From assembly GCA_030848705.1 (NCBI GenBank), contig CM061243.1:114352674-114416673 (forward strand): DNA of 64,000 bases, written 5' to 3'. The translations under genes and the position numbers were made by a program. This stretch comes from Heracleum sosnowskyi (Eukaryota; Streptophyta; Magnoliopsida; Apiales; Apiaceae). The notes beneath the pieces are model-generated. The model saw only the letters and a list, made by a program, of their open reading frames with translations, was not told where the DNA came from and searched no databases. Positions 13,510 through 22,851 of the stretch are shown piece after piece. Position 1 is the first letter of the stretch, and each line of letters starts with the position of its first letter.

Positions 13510-13690
13510 ATTTGAACTAGGAAGACTTAGGATTGAACTAGGAAGACTTAGTTCTTTGAACTAGGAAGACTATCAAGGCTGTCTTCCCGATTGTCTTCCT
13601 AGGCCAAACCACTGTCTTCCCGGTTGTCTTCCATGTACAAACCTTGTCTTCCCGAGAGTCTTCCAAGGCCATTTACATAGTTTTCCAGCA
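13510..13690 (+). repeat. Cluster of GGAAGACT motifs and their inverted copies in the LTR
   Basis: Three copies of gaactaggaagact are followed within about 130 bases by several inverted copies (gtcttccc, gtcttcct, gtcttcca). The same block occurs in the 3' LTR at about 23417-23600, and a diverged version at 20240-20515. As RNA the block could fold into stems. Candidate enhancer or RNA-structure element. Confidence 0.75.
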
Positions 13691-13750
13691 AGTCTTCTAA
13701 ATACAATCTGCTAGTGGATTGGCGCGTGGAAAAGATTGACAAGTGATTTG

Positions 13751-13757
13751 TATAAAT
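13751..13757 (+). promoter_or_regulatory. Candidate TATA box of the Copia LTR
   Basis: tataaat occurs just downstream of the GGAAGACT block and about 490 bases before the LTR end. A second candidate, tataaat at about 13409, lies upstream of the block. Assignment is by position only. Confidence 0.35.
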
Positions 13758-14243
13758 GAAAAGATGCAGTTGACATTAAGAAGACATATAGAGAAGAAAA
13801 GACACAGAACAAAAGCATTACATTCTTCATTAATTCTTCAACTGCAAAGCACTCATTTCCGGCCAGTGATTTAATTCTTGACAAGTTCTTATCATTAAAT
13901 TCATAAGGATCATTTCACTTGTACTGCTTTAGCTTTCTAGCGGATCATAATCCCTAGATTTTATATCGAACTACTTTTTAGTATTCGATCCTTTTTATTA
14001 CAAAAATAGATAAATTCATGTCGAATTTATTCTAGATTTGTTTTATTAAGTTCTTTGTAATCAGTGATCAAAATTGTAACACCCCTCAAGTTTAATAGAG
14101 TTTCTATTTAACTTGAATATTGTTTCAGTTTTTATTCCGCATTAATTTGTTCTAAATTGTTTAATCTTAAACGAACAAATTTCGATAAAACGGTATAGTT
14201 TGTATTCAACCCCCCTTCTACAAACTTATCAGGACCTAACAAT

Positions 14244-14256
14244 TGGCATCAGAGCC
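14244..14256 (+). other. Primer-binding site for initiator methionine tRNA
   Basis: tggcatcagagcc lies two bases after the 5' LTR. It differs by one base from the common plant Copia site tggtatcagagcc, complementary to the 3' end of initiator tRNA-Met. Confidence 0.8.
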
Positions 14257-14342
14257 TTTTGATTGATATACTAATCAAAGATCCAATTGTTTGAGATTTT
14301 TTTCTTAACTCTGAATTTTTTATTTTTCTAAAAATCTCAAAA

Positions 14343-15506
14343 ATGTCTACAACTCAGAAAGTTGGTATTGTCAAAATCCCAATGTTCAGCAAGGAGCATT
14401 ATTCTATGTGGAAGAAGAAAATGCTCCTATTTCTTAAGGTTGCAAATCCTAAATACATTGATGTGCTGAAGAAAGGTCCCAAACTCCCTATGATTATTGA
14501 GGAAGAGATAACAGTGGATAACGTTGTTACTAGGCCTGCTAGTATGTACCCTAAAGATCCCAATGAGTACACTCCTGATGAGAAAGAGGATGTTACCTTG
14601 GATTCCTGTCTTCAGTTGATCCTTATTGAGAGCCTTGATCCTATCATGCATAATCATGTCCTAAATTGTGAAACTGCCAAACATATTTGGGGAACCATAG
14701 AGATAATCAATGAGGGGACTGAGGAAGTTAGGGAGAATATGTTGGAAATTCTCACTTCACAATATGAGCATTTCAGATCAAACCCTGGTGAAGGTATCTC
14801 TCGGGTTTTTGAAAGATACAACAAATTAATCAATGATCTGAATCTCAATGGGAAGCACTACACCAACAAGGAGATTAACAAGAAGTTCCTTCTTACCCTA
14901 CCACCTCATTTGGAGCACAAAATTTCTGCCATTAGAGAAGCAAAAGATATGAATGAAATTGCTTTGGAGAGATTGTATGGTGTTCTGAAGACCTATGAGC
15001 TGGAGCAGATTCAACAAAGAGAGCTGTATGGAACTGGGAAGATTATTGGTACCTCTACTGCATTGGCTGCTGAAGTCCCACAGAGACTGGAAGTGAAGGC
15101 TGTTCAACCTTCCAGTTCTAACATGAATGTTATTGATGCTGAATATGGATTAACATCCATTGATCAATCTGGTGGTGACTTCTATTCTTTAGAAGAACTT
15201 GATCAGCTGGAGGATAGTGATTTGGCTTTGATAGTCAGAAAGTTTGGGAAGTTCAGATTCAAGAGGAATCCCAATCTTAAGTTCAGACCCAGATTTCAGA
15301 GAGGTGGATCTTCCTCTTCAAGTGGCACAAGGGGTGGCTACAAAACTGGAACTGTGGAAAGGAGCACAATCAGATGCTACAATTGCAATGAGTTGGGTCA
15401 CTTTGCTACTGAGTGCAGGAAGCCAAAGCAAGTGACCAGAAACACATTTGATTCTAGCAAGAAGAACAAGATTGGGAAAGCATATGTTGCCGAGGGAAAG
15501 AGTTGA
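14343..15506 (+). CDS. Copia gag (nucleocapsid polyprotein), interrupted by an in-frame stop
   Basis: A 387-codon ORF starting at the first ATG about 100 bases after the LTR. The N-terminal part (FSKEHYSMWKKKM, then a helical region with ERYNKLINDL and TLPPHLEHKI) is typical of Copia gag. A zinc knuckle CX2CX4HX4C (CYNCNELGHFATEC) lies at about residues 345-358, preceded by an Arg/Gly/Ser-rich stretch. The frame stops at TGA 15504-15506 but continues open immediately downstream to 16583, with acidic residues of the kind usual at this place in related elements, so the stop looks like a point mutation. Gag coats the genomic RNA in cytoplasmic particles. Confidence 0.93.
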   Translation: MSTTQKVGIVKIPMFSKEHYSMWKKKMLLFLKVANPKYIDVLKKGPKLPMIIEEEITVDNVVTRPASMYPKDPNEYTPDEKEDVTLDSCLQLILIESLDPIMHNHVLNCETAKHIWGTIEIINEGTEEVRENMLEILTSQYEHFRSNPGEGISRVFERYNKLINDLNLNGKHYTNKEINKKFLLTLPPHLEHKISAIREAKDMNEIALERLYGVLKTYELEQIQQRELYGTGKIIGTSTALAAEVPQRLEVKAVQPSSSNMNVIDAEYGLTSIDQSGGDFYSLEELDQLEDSDLALIVRKFGKFRFKRNPNLKFRPRFQRGGSSSSSGTRGGYKTGTVERSTIRCYNCNELGHFATECRKPKQVTRNTFDSSKKNKIGKAYVAEGKS

Positions 15507-16583
15507 GATGACACTGACAGTGATGAAGAAGCAGGTGAGATGGGGAACCTTGCTTTAATGGCTAAAGAGGAAAGCACTTCATCCAGATACATGTCAGAGG
15601 TAACCTTTACTGACGCTGAAATGATTTATCATCTTGGTGGTACCATAAGTTGTGCACGCACTGAAAATGATAGAATAAATCTTTTAAACACAAATCTTGA
15701 AAAGGAATTAAAAGAATTGAAACTTGTGCATGTTAATCAGGATGAACTTACTGAGAAAATTGCTTTTCTTGATAATAGGGTTAAATGTTATATTCAACTG
15801 GAAACCATTCTCAAAGATCAGATTAGTGAGCTTAAAACCAAAGCTAATGCCTATTACAACTCTTGTAAAACGGCTAAAGAAATTTTCAATAAACAAGCTA
15901 TTGGTAATCATGTCAGTATAGGTTATGATTATAATGAGGCTATTGGATTGCTTGGTATTAATACACCTTGTAGAGTCAGAGAAGAAGCAAAGGTTGTCCC
16001 TTATATACTTAAGGGTATTGAAACACCCTTCTGTAAAGAATCCATAGCAGATCCTATGAATGAATACTCTATAATCATTGCTGAAGAGATTCGTGAAGAA
16101 GATATGGCTTTGGAAGTTGAACAGTCCAAAAAGTGTATATCTGATATTCCAGTCAAAGTTGCTACAACTAAAAAGACTAAATCAGATATCCATAAGTTGG
16201 AACAAAACAACTGTAGAACTAACATGCCTGCTGTTAATTCTTCTCATAAAGCATGTGGTGTGATTAATTGCATGTCTTGTGCTTTCAATGTTATGTATGC
16301 TTATTTTAATAGTAAGCATGTATCTAGTGATAAGACTGCTCCACGTCAACATGTTAATAATAAGAAGCATGTTAAAGCAAAGACTACTAGTCCTCCTCAG
16401 ACTAGAGTGGATTCATTTATCCCTAAGCCTACTCAGAAATGTGTTAAGGCTGGCTATAAATGGAAACGCTCTTATATGAAAGAGGATGAAGTAGTGTTAG
16501 TTAGAAATGTTATTTTGCCTGACAAAGGCCAGTTCTTTAAGTATGCCGGACCCAATCAATTTTGGGCTCCGAGGAAGGACTAA
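15507..16583 (+). CDS. Copia gag C-terminal coiled-coil region and linker to pol, same frame as gag
   Basis: Open from the codon after the gag stop; the first ATG is at 15540. The first 120 residues form heptad-like charged helices (NLLNTNLEKELKELKLV, DELTEKIAFLDNRVKCYIQL), a likely coiled coil, as described for the extended gag of Sireviruses. It continues through a Cys-containing spacer to GPNQFWAPRKD and stops at 16583. The pol frame overlaps its last codons in another reading frame, so a small indel near 16570-16580 has separated this part from pol. The same part in related elements is continuous with both gag and pol. Confidence 0.75.
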   Translation, partial: DDTDSDEEAGEMGNLALMAKEESTSSRYMSEVTFTDAEMIYHLGGTISCARTENDRINLLNTNLEKELKELKLVHVNQDELTEKIAFLDNRVKCYIQLETILKDQISELKTKANAYYNSCKTAKEIFNKQAIGNHVSIGYDYNEAIGLLGINTPCRVREEAKVVPYILKGIETPFCKESIADPMNEYSIIIAEEIREEDMALEVEQSKKCISDIPVKVATTKKTKSDIHKLEQNNCRTNMPAVNSSHKACGVINCMSCAFNVMYAYFNSKHVSSDKTAPRQHVNNKKHVKAKTTSPPQTRVDSFIPKPTQKCVKAGYKWKRSYMKEDEVVLVRNVILPDKGQFFKYAGPNQFWAPRKD

Positions 16584-19500
16584 TCAATCTGATATTGCAG
16601 GGAGATAAACAGGTAAACCGTGTTATGTGGATTCTTGACAGTGGTTGTTCAAGGCATATGACCGGAGATAGAACCCTGCTATCAGATGTGGTTGTGAAAG
16701 CTGGCCCAGTAGTTACCTTTGGAGATAACAGCAAGGGTATTACGAAAGGATATGGCTGTTTGAAGTACGGAAATGTTATCATTGAAGATGTTTCATTTGT
16801 GGAAGGTCTGGCGTTCAATCTTCTCAGCATCAGTCAGTTCTGTGACAGAGGATATGCTGTTTCCTTTGAAAGAGAGAAGTGTCAGATCACCCACAAGAAG
16901 AATGGAAAGCCTGCTCTTCAAGGAGTAAGGAAAGGTGACTTGTTCATAGCTGATCTGAACTCGGGATTCAAAGATGAAGTTAATTGTTTTTATGCTAAAG
17001 CTTCATCAGATGATAGTTGGCTATGGCACAAGAAGATGTCTCACCTTAACTTCAAAACTATGAACTCTTTAGTCAAGAGGGAATTAGTTAGAGGTTTGCC
17101 TCAGATGGAATTTACACAGGAAGGTCTGTGTGAGGCATGTCAGAAAGGAAAGTCAAAGAAAGCTTCTCACAAGGGCACTGACACATCATCAATAACTGAA
17201 CCACTTCAGCTACTGCACATGGATTTGTTTGGTCCAGTTAATGTGATGTCCATGTCAAAGAAACAATATGCACTTGTGATTGTTGATGACTATTCAAAAT
17301 ATACATGGGTTTTATTCCTACATTCCAAGGATGAGACCCCATTCCTGGTGATTGGCCACATAAAGTTGATTGAGCTGGATTCTAGATTCCCTGTTAGAGC
17401 CATAAGGTCAGATAATGGTACTGAATTCAAAAATGCCATTCTAAATGACTTTTGTGCTGATAAAGGAATAACAAGACAGTATTCTGCCCCTAGAACTCCT
17501 CAACAAAATGGAGTAGTGGAAAGAAAGAATCGTACATTGATTGAAGCAGCTAGAACTATGCTAAGTGAGTCCAAACTTCCAACGTACTTTTGGGCTGAAG
17601 CAGCGAATACAGCTTGTTATACTCAGAATCGAACGTTAATCAACAAGGACTTAATGAAGACTCCGTATGAGATCATGAACAACAAGAAACCAACTGTCAA
17701 GTACTTTCATGTATTTGGAGCAAAATGCTTTGTGCTTATAGATGACAATGTTAAACGTGGCAAGTTTGATGCAAAGGCACAAGAAGCTATTTTTGTTGGT
17801 TATTCCAGAAGATCTTACAGAGTCTACGTGGTTGGCAGTCACACAGTAAAGGAAAGTGTCAATGTTACTTTTGATGACACTAAGTTCCCCAGTATCCAAA
17901 AAGAAGACTCATCTGAAAAGCTGAAGTTTGATAACTTGCCAGACTCAGAATCAGATGATGAAGCCCCACCTGAAGTTATTGCTGGTGATGATAATAACAA
18001 TGATGATAATGATCATGGTGATGGTGGTGGAAACACTGGTAACAATGGAGATACCACCAACACTGGAGAAGAATCATCAAGGCAAACAGGCAACAACTCA
18101 GGGGGAGCAAATGAAGGATCAACTAGTCACTCACAACATCAAAGTGAATTTCAAGGTGAATTATCAAGATCAAATCTTCCAAGACAGACTGTTTGGAATA
18201 GAGCTCATCCTTTTGAGCTGATCATTGGTGATCCAGATGTTGGAGTTAAAACTAGAAGTGCTTCTCAGAATGAATGTCTTTTCTCAGCATTTCTATCTAA
18301 AATGGAGCCAAAGAAAACTGAGGAAGCACTGACTGATCCAGATTGGGTGATTGCTATGCAAGATGAACTCAATCAGTTTGAACAACAGCAAGTCTGGAAG
18401 CTGGTACCCAGGCCAAAGAACAAGAAAGTAGTTGGTACAAGATGGGTATACAGGAACAAGCTAGATGAGGATGGCATTGTTACAAGGAACAAGGCAAGAC
18501 TGGTTGCACAAGGGTATTCACAAGCTGAAAGCATTGATTATGATGAAACCTATGCACCAGTGGCTAGACTTGAGGCCATCAGGATGTTCTTAGCATTTGC
18601 TGCTTATTCCAATTTTAAAGTCTATCAAATGGATGTTAAGAGTGCATTCCTGAATGGTGAACTTGATGAAGAAGTGTATGTGGAACAGCCCCCTGGCTTT
18701 GAAAATCAGGAGCTGCTGGACTTTGTGTACTTTCTCTTCAAGGCTATCTATGGTCTCAAACAAGCCCCAAGAAAATGGTATGACACTCTCTCTGGTTTTC
18801 TTTTAGAAAATGGTTTTGTTAGAGGTATCATAGACAAAACTCTTTTTTCAAAGAAACACAAAAGTGATATGATATTAGTCCAAGTCTATGTGGATGACAT
18901 CATATTTGGGTCTACTAATGATAATCTCTGTAAGAGATTTGCTGAGCTTATGCAGAGTAAGTTTGAAATGAGTATGATGGGTGAGCTGAAGTTCTTTCTT
19001 GGATTACAAGTAAGTCAAAGGTCAAATGGTATATTTATTTGTCAATCCAAGTATCTCAAAGAACTCCTCAAGAAGTATCACATGGAGGATTCAGCATCAG
19101 CAAGGACTCCATCTTCAACAGCCATCAAACTTGGAGCTTCTGACAAATCTATCAAGGTAGATGTTACAAGCTACAGAGGTATGATTGGCTCCTTACTCTA
19201 TCTTACTGCAAGTAGACCAGATATTATGTATGCTACATGCTTGTGTGCAAGGTTCCAAGCGGACCCTAGAGATGTACATCTCGTTGCTGTGAAAAGAATC
19301 TTGAGATATCTTAAGGGTACACCTAATCTAGGTATCTGGTACCCTAAAGATTCTGGTTTTAATCTTGTTGGATATACAGATTCTGATTATGCAGGTAGTG
19401 TTGTGGATAGAAAAAGCACCTCTGGGAGTTGTCAATTCCTAGGAGGAAGGTTGATTTCCTGGTATAGCAAGAAACAGCAAACAGTTTCCAATTCAACAGC

Positions 19501-19837
19501 AGAAGCTGAATATATTGCTGCTGGAAGCTGTTGTGCTCAGATCTTATGGATACAGAATCAATTAAAGGACTATGGCTTTGCATTAGACAAAATTCCCATA
19601 TTTTGTGATAATACAAGTGCCATAGCAATCTCCAACAACCCTGTGCAGCACTCGAGAACGAAGCACATTGATATCAGGTATCATTTTATCAGAGAGCATG
19701 TCATGAATGGAACTGTGGAGTTACACTTTGTACCCACAGAAGAACAGACTGCAGATATATTCACTAAATCTGTTGACGAATCCACATTTATCAAGTTAGT
19801 TGGTAAATTGGGTATGTTAAACAGTCTTAGTGATTAA
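16562..19837 (+). CDS. Copia pol: protease, integrase, reverse transcriptase, RNase H
   Basis: A 1091-codon frame with all Copia pol domains in order. Aspartic protease DSGCSRHMTG is at residues 26-35. The integrase zinc-binding HX4H...CX2C has H156, H161, C190 and C193; the integrase catalytic triad is D221, D284 and E320. There is an acidic, Asn/Gly-rich low-complexity spacer at about 460-530. Reverse transcriptase has YVDD at 776-779 and the usual upstream KARLVAQGY and YQMDVKSAFLNGEL. RNase H has TDSDYAGS near 939 and ends with the conserved TADIFTK region. No internal stop is visible. The formal start is not a real ATG: pol is normally made as part of a gag-pol protein, and here the preceding frame differs, which should block that. 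Confidence 0.95.
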   Translation: MGSEEGLINLILQGDKQVNRVMWILDSGCSRHMTGDRTLLSDVVVKAGPVVTFGDNSKGITKGYGCLKYGNVIIEDVSFVEGLAFNLLSISQFCDRGYAVSFEREKCQITHKKNGKPALQGVRKGDLFIADLNSGFKDEVNCFYAKASSDDSWLWHKKMSHLNFKTMNSLVKRELVRGLPQMEFTQEGLCEACQKGKSKKASHKGTDTSSITEPLQLLHMDLFGPVNVMSMSKKQYALVIVDDYSKYTWVLFLHSKDETPFLVIGHIKLIELDSRFPVRAIRSDNGTEFKNAILNDFCADKGITRQYSAPRTPQQNGVVERKNRTLIEAARTMLSESKLPTYFWAEAANTACYTQNRTLINKDLMKTPYEIMNNKKPTVKYFHVFGAKCFVLIDDNVKRGKFDAKAQEAIFVGYSRRSYRVYVVGSHTVKESVNVTFDDTKFPSIQKEDSSEKLKFDNLPDSESDDEAPPEVIAGDDNNNDDNDHGDGGGNTGNNGDTTNTGEESSRQTGNNSGGANEGSTSHSQHQSEFQGELSRSNLPRQTVWNRAHPFELIIGDPDVGVKTRSASQNECLFSAFLSKMEPKKTEEALTDPDWVIAMQDELNQFEQQQVWKLVPRPKNKKVVGTRWVYRNKLDEDGIVTRNKARLVAQGYSQAESIDYDETYAPVARLEAIRMFLAFAAYSNFKVYQMDVKSAFLNGELDEEVYVEQPPGFENQELLDFVYFLFKAIYGLKQAPRKWYDTLSGFLLENGFVRGIIDKTLFSKKHKSDMILVQVYVDDIIFGSTNDNLCKRFAELMQSKFEMSMMGELKFFLGLQVSQRSNGIFICQSKYLKELLKKYHMEDSASARTPSSTAIKLGASDKSIKVDVTSYRGMIGSLLYLTASRPDIMYATCLCARFQADPRDVHLVAVKRILRYLKGTPNLGIWYPKDSGFNLVGYTDSDYAGSVVDRKSTSGSCQFLGGRLISWYSKKQQTVSNSTAEAEYIAAGSCCAQILWIQNQLKDYGFALDKIPIFCDNTSAIAISNNPVQHSRTKHIDIRYHFIREHVMNGTVELHFVPTEEQTADIFTKSVDESTFIKLVGKLGMLNSLSD

Positions 19838-21088
19838 TAATATCTCTGTCATGTTTGTTCTTTAAAATTCATTTTCTCTTGTCATTTAACTGATATTTTC
19901 TGCCAATTCTCATTTAATAGTACATGCTTGTGTATTTAAATAGCTCTAAATATTTTATTTTCTTTAAAAATATTTTTCTCATATTTTTTAAGTAGAGAAA
20001 TGTATTTTCATTGAAAATATATTTATTTAGAATTATTTAGGTATTTTTCAGATTGTAAATATTGTTGTTTGAATTTTTTTCTGCAAGTTTATATTAATTT
20101 TATGCATTTCTAATATTCTGCATATTTTTCTAGGATTTATGGAATTTTCTGTGAATTTTTCTAGTATTTTATATATTTTTCATGCATTTTTATAAGTTTT
20201 TCAGCATTTTCTGTAAATATTCGAATTAAATTCTGAATTTTTCCTAAGTCTTCCCAGCTTTACACTAGGAAGACTACCGGGAAAACAAGGGATATTTTCT
20301 TTTTTCTTTTTTGTTTTTTCCTTTTATTTTTAAGTCTTTTTCGAAGTCTTCCCAGTTTTTTGAACTAGGAAGACTATCAGGAATACTTAAAAATTAATTA
20401 GTTTTAGTTTTCTGATTTTCTTTTATTATTTTTCCGAAGACTTCCTAATTTGAACTAGGAAGACTACCGGGAAGACTATCCTAAGTCTTCCTGATTGTCT
20501 TCCCAGTTCAAATTTAAAAAAAACAAAAACGCTTTATTTCTTTTCTTTTTCTTTTTACAGTTTTCTAATATATATATATACTTACAATACATACACACAT
20601 TCCTTATCAATTTTTTTTGCCTTGGCAGTTTACTGAATCGTTTTCTTATCAGTTTTTCATTAACCCATTTGAATTATATCACTTCTGCAGAAAAGCTTTG
20701 ATTGTTCTCCTTTGCTCAAGTTTTAACTTAGCAATACACTCATTCACTTTTTTTTTCAAATATTAGCACTATAAGTCGAAACTCTGCCCAATTTTTTTTC
20801 TTTCTTTTCTTTTTGACTTTTGAGTGTTAATCTGTTAATTGTTTTGTTTGATTGTGTTCTTGATTAAGGGAACGTACTGTGTGTTTACTATGTGTGTGTT
20901 TGAGATTCAATTGCCCATTCATTTCTCTTTTTCAAAGTGTTAAATTCGAATATTTAGGATTAAAATTAAAAATTGATTAATTTTGATAAAATTTAATTTT
21001 GTGGATTTTAAGTAATTTTAATTAATTCTAAAAATCCCTAAAATTTTAATTTTATTTTAAATTGATTAGAATTTCTTGTTTTATTAAA
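19838..21088 (+). other. Non-coding spacer between pol and the third ORF of the Copia
   Basis: About 1.25 kb, very T-rich (many attttt and ttttct runs), without coding features. At 20240-20515 it holds four or more aagtcttccc / ctaggaagactaccggg units in both orientations, related to the LTR block. An (AT)n and (AC)n stretch lies at about 20569-20600. A subgenomic RNA for the third ORF might start or splice here, but I see no decisive signal. Confidence 0.5.
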
Positions 21089-22843
21089 ATGGATCCTAAT
21101 TTTGAACTTGTTTTAAATAATTTTGTTGGGTATTTTGATCCGTCTAGGTGTAAAGTGGAACGTTTCAGACCGTGGATTCAATTTTTAAATAGCAATACTT
21201 GTGTTAGTTATGCTATTTGTGCCAATGCACTTCTGAAAATTGATCCATTAAGGATGTTGTGTTCAAGTGCTGTTATTGCTGAAAATTCAAAATCTTTTAC
21301 TTTCAATATTCTCAACCAGCAATATACAGTTACTTTTGAGTTATTTTGTGATGTGTTGCATTTTCCAAAGGACAGGTTTGATCCATTACCCACTGATGAT
21401 GAGTTAACACAGTTCTTTGTGAATATTCATTATCAGGGTCCCTTTCAAATGGTGAAATTGTCAAAAACTTTTGTTGTAAGGGAATGGGATCTGTTCTTTG
21501 ATACTATAGCTAGGGTATTTGGTAACTGCACAAAAACAAACTTTCATTGCATTACCAGTCTTAATCAATATATTGCCTATGCTATAGTATTTGGTCGTAG
21601 ATTGAACTTTGCTGAGATTCTGTGGAACCTATTGCTCAACAGGCTTGCTCACTCTAGGAGAGATTCTGATAATGGTGTGAAAGTAAGGTGTTGGTACCCT
21701 CGCTTTCTAACTCTTATCATTAATCATCTTCTCACTGCTGAGCAGGTAGAACTATTTCGAGAAGCTAGATTTGAAACCTCTCCAACCACAGACACCAAAT
21801 TCTACACCAGACTTGATGTCTCATCCAAATTCCTCAATATACCTGTTCTTGTTTCACCATTGATGAGTCAATTCATTAATCTTCCTATCTTTGGTGAACA
21901 AGTTCCCGAACCACATCCAGTTCCACTGCAGGTAGTTATTCCTAACTTTGGTTCTTCTTCTGGTACTTCAATTGAAACCCAAGTGGTTGTTAGGGCTGAC
22001 CCAGAGATTGTAGAGACACAGTCTCTGACCCAGGTCATAGAGCCAAACAGAGAGTCAAACACTCCTGAAACACAACCTGAGCCTAATGTACAAACCAGTT
22101 CAAGAAATGTTAGTGATATACCTGAAATGAGTGTTCCCACAGCTCTGTCTCCACCCTTAAAGAAAAGAAGAACCTATAGGGAGACAACTGTAAGCCCATC
22201 TGTATCCTCTCAAAAGGATATGGACATTGATATGGCCTCTACACAGTCTCTGGAGACATCCTCTCAACATGATGAATCTATTGAAATTCGCCATAGGGCC
22301 ATGGCATCTTGTACTGAGTCAAGCACACTCCCATTACTCACAATGGGAGAAGACATCCAAATAGATTATACTCAGGACACTTTGCAAGGAGAGCACTTTA
22401 ATTTTGACTTTGAAACAGTGCCTACCATAGTTACGGTAGAAGTGCCTTCACAAGCATCTGAGGGAAAATCTGATTCTTCGCCAACTCAAATAGAATCATT
22501 TTCTCCCCTCCCAGAGGGAACATCTCTGACTCCCTTAAGGGATTTTCCACTCGCAGTTTTTACTGGAGAAAGTGGAAGGCAACCTAATGAATCCAACACT
22601 GAAGCAATTCAGTTTCAAATTCAATCTGATTTGGAATTCATTGGGGATTGGGATTCACGAACTCCCATTGCACCACCACTGACCTCTCTTGAAGGGGCTA
22701 GGGTGATTTTTCCTGCAGGTACATCTACTGAGAATCTTGACAGACAGTTAGTGGTGAGAGATATGAATCAAACACCGAGTGAAACACAAGCACGTGAGTT
22801 GAGTGAAACACCACTGAGAGCAATTGAGGATAAAAACAAATAG
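21089..22843 (+). CDS. Third ORF of the Copia, in the envelope position; function unknown
   Basis: 584 codons from the ATG at 21089 (the frame is open nine codons further up) to a TAG eight bases before the polypurine tract. The N-terminal half (about residues 1-260) looks folded, with evenly spaced aromatic residues (FCDVLHFPKDRF, FGRRLNFAEILWNLL, VRCWYPRFLTLIINHLL). The second half is Pro/Ser/Thr/Glu-rich, low complexity, with one basic patch (PPLKKRRTYRE) that could be a nuclear signal. I see no signal peptide, no clear membrane-spanning segment and no furin-like site, so the name envelope is not supported. It may be a plant-transposon-type accessory protein. The frame is intact although gag-pol is broken. 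Confidence 0.8.
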   Translation: MDPNFELVLNNFVGYFDPSRCKVERFRPWIQFLNSNTCVSYAICANALLKIDPLRMLCSSAVIAENSKSFTFNILNQQYTVTFELFCDVLHFPKDRFDPLPTDDELTQFFVNIHYQGPFQMVKLSKTFVVREWDLFFDTIARVFGNCTKTNFHCITSLNQYIAYAIVFGRRLNFAEILWNLLLNRLAHSRRDSDNGVKVRCWYPRFLTLIINHLLTAEQVELFREARFETSPTTDTKFYTRLDVSSKFLNIPVLVSPLMSQFINLPIFGEQVPEPHPVPLQVVIPNFGSSSGTSIETQVVVRADPEIVETQSLTQVIEPNRESNTPETQPEPNVQTSSRNVSDIPEMSVPTALSPPLKKRRTYRETTVSPSVSSQKDMDIDMASTQSLETSSQHDESIEIRHRAMASCTESSTLPLLTMGEDIQIDYTQDTLQGEHFNFDFETVPTIVTVEVPSQASEGKSDSSPTQIESFSPLPEGTSLTPLRDFPLAVFTGESGRQPNESNTEAIQFQIQSDLEFIGDWDSRTPIAPPLTSLEGARVIFPAGTSTENLDRQLVVRDMNQTPSETQARELSETPLRAIEDKNK

Positions 22844-22850
22844 GGGGAGA
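22842..22850 (+). other. Polypurine tract of the Copia
   Basis: agggggaga, one base before the 3' LTR. This is where plus-strand DNA synthesis is primed. Confidence 0.85.
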
Positions 22851-22851
22851 T

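Larger units (their letters stand above)
12945..14241 (+). repeat. 5' LTR of the Copia element
   Basis: It starts tgaaaggcatatg and ends acctaaca; 1297 bp. By eye it differs from the 3' LTR at about seven single bases (for example gagaagatag/gagaaggtag, gtcaatg/gtcaacg, aaacggta/aaacgata) and has no indel. It contains the GGAAGACT repeat block at about 13510-13690. Confidence 0.95.
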
